DNA of 64,000 bases. Source: Lojkania enalia. Taxonomy: Eukaryota; Ascomycota; Dothideomycetes; Pleosporales. The notes beneath the pieces are model-generated. The model searched no databases. It saw nothing but the letters and a program-made list of their open reading frames with translations, and was not told where the DNA came from. Positions 45,758 to 56,374 of the stretch are shown here, in pieces; position 1 is the first letter of the stretch; every line of letters begins with the position of its first letter. The DNA is taken from positions 649,895-713,894 of the forward strand of contig ML986587.1 in the NCBI GenBank assembly GCA_010094045.1, read 5' to 3'. The position numbers were made by a program, and so were the translations under genes.

Positions 45758-47009
45758 CTTCATAGAATCCAAAATCGTGCTGCTTTCTTGGACTTGTCAG
45801 TAACAAACTCCCCGCTCATTGCGCCATGCAAGTACGCTGGCCCAATAAATGTGTAGTAGCGAGCATCCTTTCTTAAAATAACAGGCAACTTGCAAGCATA
45901 GATGATACAGACAAGATCGCCTTTCTTCATCTCACTAAGGCCCAAACGGAGATTTCCTTTTGCCGTTGTTTTACATTTGTTCTTATCTTCTTGCGACGAA
46001 ATGCAATCGATTGAGCCCTTGCTCACCGGCCCATCAGACGTTGTAAAAGCATAGCGGCCAATAAGTCTTCCAAAATTGCCATAAAAAACATCGTCATACA
46101 TTTTCCATCCATTGGAGCTAAATTTGCCCTTTTCGAAAGCAATACTTCTCTCCCAAATGTGCTGCCAGCGTTCATGATAGCCTTCACCAAGCTTCACCAT
46201 TGCCTGGTTTTTCCCCCCCTGCAAATATCTGCAAGAAGCGATTCTCTCTATATTGGCTAGCTGCTTCTGGGTAGCATTTCTCGAGCGCTTTGAACCCTAG
46301 GTTCTTGATTGCACTTAGTTCTGAATTCAGCTTGAAGTCTGTCCCGGGTACCCACACCGGTTCGTCCTCGCGAGTAGTTTTCGTGAACGCCTTGGTCTTT
46401 TCTACACTACCAATGAGGACACTTCTTGTTCGCAGGATGCCATTCACAATCATTATATTTGCTTTCCGGTCCTTATCACAAAAGTACATTTTTGGTGATA
46501 TTCCGATATTTCTTTCTTTGAAGTCGCGTAGCCATGACAGGGACTGAGGATCAGATGCGTACCTGTGGAAATATCAAAGCACATCAAGGCTCTGTTCTTT
46601 TCTGACCGTGAGGACAATGACTTTTCGGCAAAGCGTTTTATAATCGATATCATAATCGACTTTAATGTTATTACGATAAAATTTGGGGGAAATCCCGCGA
46701 ATTCCATATATTTTGTCGCGATCGTCCCCTGTCTCAAGTCTTGACGACTCCCTGAGTACATCCACCAATGTTCTGTTGGGATCCTGGGTCCTAAGTAAAA
46801 GTACTGATCTCGGCCTATTTATCTTTGGGAGCTCGGAGATTTCCGTCTGGCGTAGGATCCTCCGCAGGAAATCCTAGAACTGAGCTAATGTGACTGACCT
46901 ATTGCCGCACTGCAGTGTACAAGTCCGTCGAGTTCGGTTGGCTGCCGCAAGCTCCTGTACTATCCATATACGCTCCTAACATAGGCGTGAAAACAAATTC
47001 TTTAGAATA

Positions 47010-47134
47010 TGTTACGGCTAAGCTATTCACAGTTAGCCCCTTGGCAGGTCCAGGGATATATATGTAGCATGTCTCGCATTTCTAGTCAATAGACGCAGTT
47101 TTCCAATCCTCATCAGAGCCAGCCAGCTCTGACA
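47010..47134 (-). mobile_element. Short TG...CA element, family 2, copy B
   Basis: 125 bp, inverse to and nearly identical with 18048-18174. On the plus strand it starts TGTTACGGC and ends AGCTCTGACA, flanked by perfect 5-bp repeats GAATA (47005-47009, 47135-47139). Skipping the element and one flank continues the HET reading frame from TTMRYI. Confidence 0.85.
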
Positions 47135-47529
47135 GAATATACCGCATAGTTGTGTGCTTTTCCCTTCGTAGTTCTTCCGTGCCAAGAGTAATAAGCCTCA
47201 TAGTGGCATCACTTTCGTCAGTTCTGTCGCCTAGACAGGCCACCACCTCTTGCGCTGCGCTGGAGATCTTCGGCATTTGCGTAACCTGATAGTTTCTTTC
47301 TGGCACGTTGGATTGGTCAATGCAGACCGCATCTAACTAAATTAGAATAGGGCTTTTCTAGACTATGAAGAGCTAGCAAAGCTTGGTAAAGATTTCCCAT
47401 GACAGAGAACTTATAGCACCCCACGAGTATTGGTTGTATCTTTTTGCTTTTTGGGGTGTTTTGTCCCTTTTCTAGGTATACGTCGGAGCAATAAAGTCTG
47501 GTTTTCTTGTAGACTGATATGATGCATTT

Positions 47530-47733
47530 TGTCATGGGGATTTTTGGCTAGTCTGCCGAGCTGTATCAGATATCGACGTACGATATCACGGTCGATATCA
47601 CGCTGGATATCACGCTGGATATCAGCTGATATACCCCTTTTTCATGTACATAAATATGGCCCGCTGCCCATCTTCAATCAACCAGTTCAGCCCCTCATCT
47701 CCCTCCCTGAGACAAGATTCGCCTCTCACCACA
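47530..47733 (-). mobile_element. Short TG...CA element, family 1, copy C
   Basis: 204 bp, inverse orientation, in plus-strand terms TGTCATGGGG to CTCACCACA, flanked by CATTT on both sides (47525-47529, 47734-47738). It has four internal 12-bp GATATC units. Inserted into the 5' part of the HET gene just after the codons for APIVCKM. Confidence 0.85.
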
Positions 47734-47940
47734 CATTTTGCATACGATAGGAGCTCCATTGGGCGCCGGCGTGAGCTCTAGCAGTCTAATCTCGATATTC
47801 TGGGCAGTAGTCTTTGTTCCGTATGGATAATGTATTGGGAGCTTAGAATATAAAGGGAAGAAATCTGAGATCGGGCGAAACTCGGAAATCTCAATTGATT
47901 CTGAAGGTAATTTTGTTGTCGCAATCGATTCAGCTTCCAT

Positions 47941-49439
47941 GGTAGGTGGAATGACCTGTCCATCTTTCTTTCATCCCGTTGATCACTGTCCACTCCTTGG
48001 TGCCGTTGTGCCCTGTTTTTACTTTCCACGTATTTCTCTAATTTCATATTTTGAGACTCCGCTCTACACCTTTGGCCATTTTTATGTGCATAACATCATT
48101 ACCAAGGTTGTGTCCTTGTCGCAAGGACATCATCACGGCGATATCCCTTGGGACGATGTTTAAGCAAACTCCCGGTTATCTGAATATGGACTCACCTGGC
48201 TAGAATTTGTCACAAGAGTAGGTCCGCTAGGTGGAGAGCCTCTCGAAGGGTTGTCCGAACATTTGGATTCGTAAAATGTGAGGACTATGGTAGTGCCAGC
48301 GGAGGACGAGCCGTATTTCCACGGCGTTGATGTAACAGACGGACCGTCAACGACACGTAAATGAATGCGCTCTTCTCCTGTTTGTATGATTTTACCGGTA
48401 GCAGCGCCAAACTTTAATTTAAACCAGAGCTACTCTGTTCGGCGAAACGGCCAAGGCCGTCTGAGCGACAGGCAGAGAGCCTCATACTTGATCATGTGTC
48501 CACACCCGAGCCAATGTTTTCGTCGATCCTAACGGCCCGGGTTCCCATTCTATCCTACCCCTTACCATTTTAACATTGACAACTAGGTGAATGACGCACA
48601 CTGCCGTGGGACAATGATAAGCTGCTACATTCCTTCAGAGGATTGGTCTTTCCTTTCGAAGGAACACAAGGTGATCAAAATATCGGACCGGACCCCGACA
48701 GACGTAAGAAGAAAATTAATGCCAGCGGTTGAAGATAGGAAAAGCTATGAGGACGAACGTAATCGGGCTGATAATGTCTCTATTCCAGCTTCTTGGCGAC
48801 ATGAACCTATTAATCGCCTTCTCCGGGAATGTCTCGACAAACGCCGTCCTAGTCACTATACCAAGAGCAGAGGTGACTCGACCTAGCTATATGCAAACAT
48901 CCTCTGCAGGAACAAAGGCTATAGATGAATCTTACATTAATTATCGAATCAGGGTTTATAAGGCCTACTAGATAGCCGACGCTACTCTTTTATCGTATGC
49001 CCAGGGCGGCATCGATTGTGTAAGGTTATATACGGCACGATCCCTACTAAGGACTAGTCCTGATATCATGTGATACTAGGACAAACAATATAAATAGCCT
49101 TGATCCTCTATGGCATTAATCAATGCATTTCTCCTCCTTGTCTGTTCTGATACTTCACAGATTGCAACAGCAATTATCTGTTGCAAGGAGCCGAAGTTGC
49201 CTTTAGATCCTATAGCATTAGATACCAACGTTCTCGGAGAGACAGGTTAAGTCATCCGGATAATGCAGATATTGCAGGATTCATAGCTGTTACTAGGATG
49301 CCAATACGACGATGATGTATCAGACTCACCATCTTACCGGAGCTTAGCGTCGCTCAGCGAGAACAAGAAGAGCAGCCCTCACCCTAAAGCTGCCAATCAT
49401 GACGGTGTCCATCCATGCGACGACGTGGGACATTCGAGA
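47941..49439. other. Decayed sequence, no gene recognised
   Basis: Includes the former 5' flank of the HET gene. A plus-strand open stretch at 48587-48886 has a protein-like composition but no recognisable domain. Confidence 0.4.
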
Positions 49440-49625
49440 TTCAACAAAAGCGATATGTTGGTCCGCCAACGGAGCCTCGTACCGTGGCTGGAGTTAGACG
49501 ACCTACGGTTTCTCGCGTACAAGAGAAATATAGATTTGAACTAGAAGGATATATTTAAACTCTTCCCACGCCACTCCTCCGGCGCAGTACGGACACGCTA
49601 GCACATACTGCAAGGAAAATAATAT
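49440..49625 (+). pseudogene. SANT/Myb-like domain relic
   Basis: Plus-strand text LVPWLELDDLRFLAYKRN, then KDIFKLFPRHSSGAVRTR and HIL resembles a fungal Myb/SANT-like DNA-binding repeat (W..D.. .L..YK..G..W..I...FP.R...AVR.RW). Both later Trp positions are TAG stops (before KDIF and before HIL). No intact gene surrounds it. Confidence 0.45.
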
Positions 49626-52170
49626 ATCTCTATGATGACATTGATATACGTATCCTACCCTTTCCAACAAGAGGTTGAAATTTGACCGTGTCATCAGGAA
49701 GGAATTGCAGAGATTCAGTATCGGCGTCTATATCCTACGGTGTTCTCCTACCCGCTGTGCCTCATTTATATAAGCAACAAAGAGTTCACGCATAAAAGAC
49801 GAATGCATCACATACGGCGGAAGGATGTTCCCAAGTAGCATGTGGAAACCTATTTTCGACTCTCTGAATATCGAAGTGGGTTCCAATATTGCCATCTCTG
49901 CTGTTTTATTAAGTTAGACGATATAATACATTTCAAAAAGCATACGTTTGATGTCCATAGGGTGTCTCGCAAATACATGCGGACTAAATCCATGTAGATA
50001 CATAATGGAAGGGAAATTGATAATCATAGCTTCATGTTAAGTAGCTTAGTCCCCTGTTCTAGCGAGTCTGTATACATTGATGAAACACAAACAGCGCAAA
50101 GGTGGTTTTAAACCCTCTGACTTGTGAATAATTGAATACGTCTCACCAGTTTAAAGTTCAACTCACCTACGACTTCCTAACAGCGAGTAGTAGCAGCGAT
50201 TGCTCATCTACTTCCTCTACGACGTCCTAATACTCACCAAATTCTAATGCCAGTGGTTCTGGCAAGTCGGGACCTTAGCTTTGTCCTCAAACAACAATCG
50301 AGAGTAGTAGACTAGGGCGGTTATATTATTAGCGTTCGTAGGTTCTGCGGTGGTAGCACTTATAGGAAAGATAGCCTGCTCTTATAAAGAAATGCAGGAA
50401 TGCATAGTAAAAGCTGGTGCTTACTCTGTAATGCAAATTAACTTCGCTGCTAGGATCATTTAAAGTTTAACGAAACAGTGTATATGCGTAAACTCTTATA
50501 CAGGTTTGCTGACACCATAGACATGTTTCCTTCATTATAAGCTAGTGGGTATTTGATAGAGATTGGCAATAGACTCACCTCGATTCTGTGTCTACGGCTG
50601 CCGCTAATGTGTTAATGGAATAGCTTGTAGTCCATATCAATTAATAGAAACACACAAGGTGGCATCTTAATATTGCTAACGCGTTGAGTAGTAGAATATG
50701 AGACCTATAATAGCACTAGAACAGGAAGTCGGTACACATAGTATTGGCTAAGTTGGGGGGTAGTCAAATCTCCATTTTTGGAGTCCAGTAGTCCCGTTTT
50801 CCAGTCTACTACTGCTTTGTTGTGGTCGAAAGCCGAGCCTCTCTACACTTTCTAGCCCAAAGACATGCAAGCGCCTCTAAAAGGAAGATAATAGTAGAAG
50901 TGAATCCTTCAGAGTGAAAGCTTGAGTAGCCCTCCACTGTGCGGAGCGTAATATCCCATCTCTAGAGAGCTTCTAGGAAGCGGGAATCATAATGGCAGAT
51001 CTGAGCTGATATGTATGCAAAATTGCCGTGACGGAAGTGTCTTCATCGAACAGAGATTATTATCACAAGGAACAGCTCCTGAAAGATAGCAAAGCGCGCC
51101 CCTCATGTGACTCTACTATTTTTTTTTATTCATGTCGCCGCTTACGAACTACTGTGTGAGCCGTCAAAAGTTCACTGAATCTTCGCTAGCAAGAAAGGAA
51201 ACGTCGCGCTATCATATCTTAAAGTAGTAAATCAATCGTCAATATAGCAAGAAAACCCTTGATGTAGAGTCACTAAGCCGATACTGGAGACGGAGTCGCC
51301 TCGGCGTCCCCACTTGCCGAAGTCGGGGTAGAGCGCGGGGCATCCAGGGACTTACCTATTTAGGCAACTCTGCACAATGCGTCGATCGCGCCAGAACACA
51401 TATTTGACTGTAAATCGCCCTCTAATTCGCTGAGCATCCAGACGCTAACGAACGATCACGTGTAAGTACGTGTGAGCCTCAGGGAATTAGTCCTTCACTT
51501 TTCTTGGCCCTAGCTTTTCCATTAAGCTTTTGACGACCTACACTTAGTTTCCATTCCGCTTCTGTCTCCTGCACAGACTAATTTATATCGCCTATCTGTA
51601 GGTCTATAGATTTATGTGCTCGAACCATATTGATTGAGAATAGGATGATGAGATGCCGTGGACCGCGACTGTGTGCGCTTATACTATCGAACAAACACTA
51701 AACGGACGCCAACTTGCCTGAGCGGAAGATGCTTCCCTCGCAGGGCGAAATCGAAATATTCATGAGGATCCCTTCTCTCTTCGACCTTCGGGCATCATTG
51801 CATGGCTTATTCAATCCTCTACATTTATTTTCTTGGAAATTTAACATGGCTTCAGCGAGCACACATTCCGAAACTACGGAGCTACTCAACCCGGGCGGAA
51901 TTTAGCGGTCGCCGTGACACCCAGCGAGGCTGGGATATCTCAGCGCAGGTCGGGTATCCACAATACCCTTCCTTCAACACACTTGCGTCTGCACCACACG
52001 ACTTCGCGCAACTTTCTGAGTTCGCGCACTCGATGCCTTGGGCTAGCGTCCTTCGGACATATGTCAAGTCGCGCTGGCGACGCTCATAGTCTTCCCTCAG
52101 GTTCCTGGAGGTCTTAGAGGGCTGCCGTTAGCGTCACCCGACTTCACAGACCCGCTTACGGATTCTTCTC
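49626..52170. other. AT-rich to mixed sequence, no gene recognised
   Basis: Open stretches near 51700-52110 may be leader or untranslated sequence of the C2H2 gene, but none has a conserved feature. A run of 11 T lies near 51119. Confidence 0.45.
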
Positions 52171-53211
52171 ATGGACGGATACAGGAACTGCATGCCCTCT
52201 TCATCCTCAAATACATTAGATGAACATATCTCATATCATAATAGTCTAGAGGATACCGTTACTTTGGTAAAACTATCATTTTTGGCACTGTAGAATTTAT
52301 CTAACAACAGTTACAGAACGAACTCTTACTTCCTGAAGAACATCCGCAGCTTTCGCCCTTTCAAGAAGTTTCGCACTTTCACTTTCTAGACTATGATATT
52401 CTTCCATACCATCGCCATCTAGATACTAGCTCCCATACCGGTACCTATGCCTCTCGTACTCGAATTCCCCATACGGATCGACCCTTTCTAGAATGGGACC
52501 ACAACTATATTGAACAACCTGTTTCCTTTGGAGAAGCGAAGCTTGAACAAGATTGGCTTTACTCCAACAAGGCGACATCATATTCAGTTCCGACCGTACA
52601 TTCGTCCACTCCAATCTCTCCACAGACTGAACATTTGATGACATTTTCCCCTCTGCTAAGCTCGCCAATTCCCAGTACCTCCGAAACCGTTCATTTATTC
52701 CAATCGTGCGACTCAAGCTCGGTTGGTTTCAATCAAAGTGATAAAGTCAGTACAATTTCCCAACGAATCACACAGCCATGTTCTCCAAACTTGCTGCTGC
52801 CACAGCACCCAGTGCCGAAGATGTATAACGAGAAAGCGTCTAGCCGTGGTCCGGTGTCGGAGACTTACGCCTTACCATCATTCTCCGAGGCTTACCCATG
52901 CGAGTACGAGCAATGTAATAAGTCCTTCCGCAGGTCTTCTGAATTAAGGTAGATCGAAATATCACCTTGTTGCCCAAGCATTGTTAATCGTTGCTAGAAA
53001 ACATGCCAAGACGCATATCGATAAGAAGGCTAGAAGGTTTGTCTGCGAAACTTGCGAATCCAGGTTTTACTATTCGAAGGACCTTAAGAGACATCTGAAG
53101 TGCGTACACCAACAAAGTTCCAGCGAAAGGCATCTATGCACAGATTGTGGAAAATCATTTATACGTTATGACAAGCTTCAACGACACCAGAAAACACAAC
53201 ATCAAATATAG
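52171..53211 (+). CDS. C2H2 zinc-finger protein, likely transcription factor
   Basis: Exons 52171-52266, 52317-52948 and 52998-53211, 313 residues; introns GTAAAA...TACAG and GTAGAT...GCTAG. The first ~215 residues are Ser/Pro/His-rich without a domain. Three C2H2 fingers follow: CEYEQCNKSFRRSSELRKHAKTH, split by the second intron; CETCESRFYYSKDLKRHLKCVH; and CTDCGKSFIRYDKLQRHQKTQH, ending two residues before the stop. The linker ARRF between fingers is fungal in style. Expected to be nuclear and to bind DNA; targets unknown. A second in-frame ATG lies at 52192. The first exon is the least certain part. Confidence 0.75.
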
Positions 53212-53425
53212 CTTATCCTAGAGCATCTGAGATACCTAATTCTAATTTACTTTTCTGTCAGGGATTATTCTTAAAGTTCCCTTATTTCATGTATTGCGTT
53301 CTGCGGGAGGATCATTGTTTTAAAAAAAAAAAAAATATAAAATTAATAGTCCCAACCATAAATGATTACAAAAGAGTGAAATTAAGTGACTAGGATGCTT
53401 AAACTGAATAGAAAAGTATTGCTAT

Positions 53426-54988
53426 CTAGGTAGGTTGTGCTGTGCTGGAGTGGAGCCTCCTGAACTGACCTTGCAATAGTCGCACCTTGCGAATAGGCGG
53501 TCTCGCAATTAGAAATACAAAGATTGTCATGGGAATTGCCACCGTAAAATATACCCAGAAGCGCTCCCCTCCAGGTCCCACATTGGGATTCATGCTAAAG
53601 AGACCTGTCACGTACGACAGTGGAATAAACACAATAGCAAGATAGGTCAACCTACTAATATTGACGGTTTCTGCGAAGGAACGCCGACTGTCAATGATCT
53701 GAACAAATGATGCTACCATAGGCAGCATTGTCTCCAGGCGTCTAGCATAGTGCTCAATCCCCCGACAGATGTGCTTGTAGTCATCCAATAGCGATTGCCA
53801 TGGCTCTTCATCCTGACCTTCATTCTCGATAAGCTCTATTACAGAACGAATCTTTATCTGAGTTGCATTGCTTCGACGTAGCCAGCTTTGCAGAGACTTC
53901 AGATTGACGTTGAGTTTCTCTATCTCCAAATAAGTATCTGGGGTTCTGGGTATCGTGTACTCAAACTCTTTCGCAGTGATATTCATCACTGTTTCATAAA
54001 CCACCCATTCCGCTGCGATAATTCGAAGCGCATGTTGTGACAGTTGCACTAATGTTGGCCGCTCGAAGTGGAAGTCTTGCGGTATTTCTCGCGTTAAGTA
54101 GAATACCAGATCCTCAAACATCCCGATTCTTTGTGGCCTGAGACTAGGCCATTTACCAGCGACTGCATTACCTACTTGCGGAGGGATAAAGTCCTCGTAA
54201 CCTCCGTTGAAAAATTGAGCGGGAATTGTAATGGCCCTCTTCATATCACTATCCGGGATTATATAACGAGAGTTATCCCCCAGTGGTGGATCTACTAGCA
54301 TTATGCCTGGGATATATTAGGCCTGCAAACTAACAAAGTTGCTGTAATGATACTTACATAGCCAAGTGCCATCGGCAAGTTCAGTCATCAAGGCGGAGAA
54401 TGCGTGCTGTACAATGGCTAACTGGAGGTTATTGACCCTTGGTGGGAATATAGCTCTTCGGGCAAGATTCATGTGCCTCAAGAGCTTACCCCTGTGTGAC
54501 GGCACTTTGGTCTCTAATACTCGATGATATAGTAGGTTTGTGAAATTTTGCTTCTTTTTGCGGGATGGCAGAAGCGAATTTGGTGGCGCCCTCGCCGACG
54601 TGAGACTAAATGTAGAGTATAGGTGCGAGGCAAAAAAGAAAGGATCAATTTTCAGGGAGCCTCCAAGGTCCTCGACGATTTGCCGACTAAGGTCCTCAAT
54701 GATGATTATGCGGCCATAATACGGAGTCGCTACCTTGCTATCAATATAGTGAAAAAGTTTAGGTAGATCATCAGGCTCTACATTTTCGCAAGTTGGAGCA
54801 CTCTTTCGGTTAGTAAATTGAATACTAGTAATCCGGCAGCGAAACTCTTCGTGTTTCGTTGAGGAAAGATAACTTCTCAAAGTAGAGAGACTCGGGTTTC
54901 GAAAAGTTTGTGCCTCGACGAAGCGCTGGTACGAGCCACGCTCCCAATTCTTAGTCTCTGACTTTGCATATGATTGATATGGTTGCAT
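53426..54988 (-). CDS. CorA-like Mg2+ transporter family protein
   Basis: Exons 54988-54358 and 54306-53426, 503 residues; intron GTAAGT...CCCAG, phase kept. The N-terminal two thirds are soluble. Near the C-terminus a helix region is followed by two hydrophobic segments, LTYLAIVFIPLSYVTGLFSM and FWVYFTVAIPMTIFVFLIA. The loop between them starts SMN, where classical CorA transporters have GMN; this substitution is common in fungal CorA-like proteins, so ion specificity is unsure. An extra 5' exon is possible: an ATG at 55220 opens a frame ending in LRK before GTATGT, which could splice in frame to just upstream of 54988. Confidence 0.75.
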
Positions 54989-56374
54989 CAGCGGCTTGTC
55001 TTAGTAGGCTGAATAGGATTTTTTTTTTTTTTATACGAGAGCGGCTGAGAGCAGCAAAGGCTGAATCGCGCCTGAGGGGGCTAAGTCCAGAATCCCTGGA
55101 AGAAAAATTCAAATTGTATAGGGGGTAGGTGAACGAGTGGCTACATACTTTTCGTAACACGTAGGCAACCGCTACAGCTTTATTGATGCTTCCAAGATTT
55201 CCAAGTACTGGCTCATACATGCAAGGTAACTACGAACAGTAGTTTTGCGTGTTTGCTCACCGGTCAAGTCGTTCAAACATGTTGTACACCACACAAGCTT
55301 CGGAGCAGCTCGTTTCCGGGCTATTATGGCACTCTACGGCATCAACATGTGAGCACTACGTGAGTATTGACAATCAGTGCCAAAGCCAATCCAGGTTTTC
55401 AGCAAGTTAAAGTACCCTGAAGTGGTAATCTAAGGCTAGATCAGGCACAAAGTCTCACTTTGTCTTCATATGTGATATTATACTGCTATGTCCCGTATCC
55501 TCATAGACCGCTCATGAAAGCATGCCAAGAGTAATAGCAGCCCACCAGAAGGTCATATTGGAGGTATACTTCGAAAGCAAGTACATAACTCCGGTTTAAA
55601 CTTAGCTACCACTCCAATGCGATACTCGGCAACAGGTCTAGTCCGGAGAAGATTCAGGCGCTAATGTGTAGAAGATGACCCTCCTCCCTCATCGGCGTAG
55701 CCAATAAAACGACTTCGGATCTACAGTGCAAAGTCTCATGCAGCGTTTTTATCCAGGTTCACCGCCCTTCCATAGTCCTTCTTTTTTGCCTTCTTTTCCG
55801 CCTGACGCCTTATTTACGATTTGTGATAAACCTCTCAATACCAATCAACACCAACTGGCTCACCGTAGAGTTTCAGAATGGCAGTGCAAGTATCTGTAGG
55901 CGGACTTCATGAAACTACCTATGCCTAAGCCTTATGATTTTTAGAGGAAGTTTAGGGCATATAAACCTATGACCATCAGAACCGAACGATTCATTCGGCA
56001 GTGCACTTTGCCGAAACAGCTCTCTGATACTATAAGTAGTGTTTAACATCTAGAGAAGCGCTGAGAGAAGAAATAATTTTCAATTCAGCCCTTTCGAATA
56101 CCAGAGATAGTCCTTTGTGGCAATAGCCGTGAATTGCTGATCACTCCATCCCGCACTATCACTTAACCGAAAGAAGTTAAAAAAAAATAGACGGCTCAAT
56201 ATATCTTCCTTCCGCGATTTGATGCAAAGATAGCTGTATCACGACTCAGTATGTGCAACAATTCTCTTTTCTGTGTTCAACAACTCTTTGACAGAGCGAT
56301 ACATCGATCAAGTTTCTTCAGTCACTACTGATCATTGCTGAGCTGTCACAGGATAGATCCTCTACGTTGCTTCG
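54989..56374. other. Intergenic region, no gene seen
   Basis: Divergent promoters of the CorA-like and RelA/SpoT genes. A 13-bp T run lies at about 55019-55032. A possible leading exon of the CorA-like gene is at 55220-55150. Confidence 0.45.

Larger units (their letters stand above)
45758..47940 (-). pseudogene. HET-domain (heterokaryon incompatibility-type) pseudogene
   Basis: Starts at the ATG at 47940. Family text in order: IEIRLLELTPAPNGAPIVC, SVMGNLYQALLALHS, LDAVCIDQSN, ERNYQVTQMPKI, EVVACLGDRTDESD, RIWIVQELAAANRTR, then DDRDKIYGIRGIS, and a C-terminal block GDLVCIIYACKLPVILRKD plus FIGPAYLHGAMSGEF. HET proteins act in non-self recognition. The gene is dead: TAG replaces Trp before LDAVCID and before ERIWIVQE, another TAG precedes DFLRRIL, and there are frameshifts near 47480, 47330 and 46220. 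Two short TG...CA elements are inserted, at 47530-47733 and 47010-47134. One intron-like gap lies near 46560. No restored product is implied. Confidence 0.85.
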
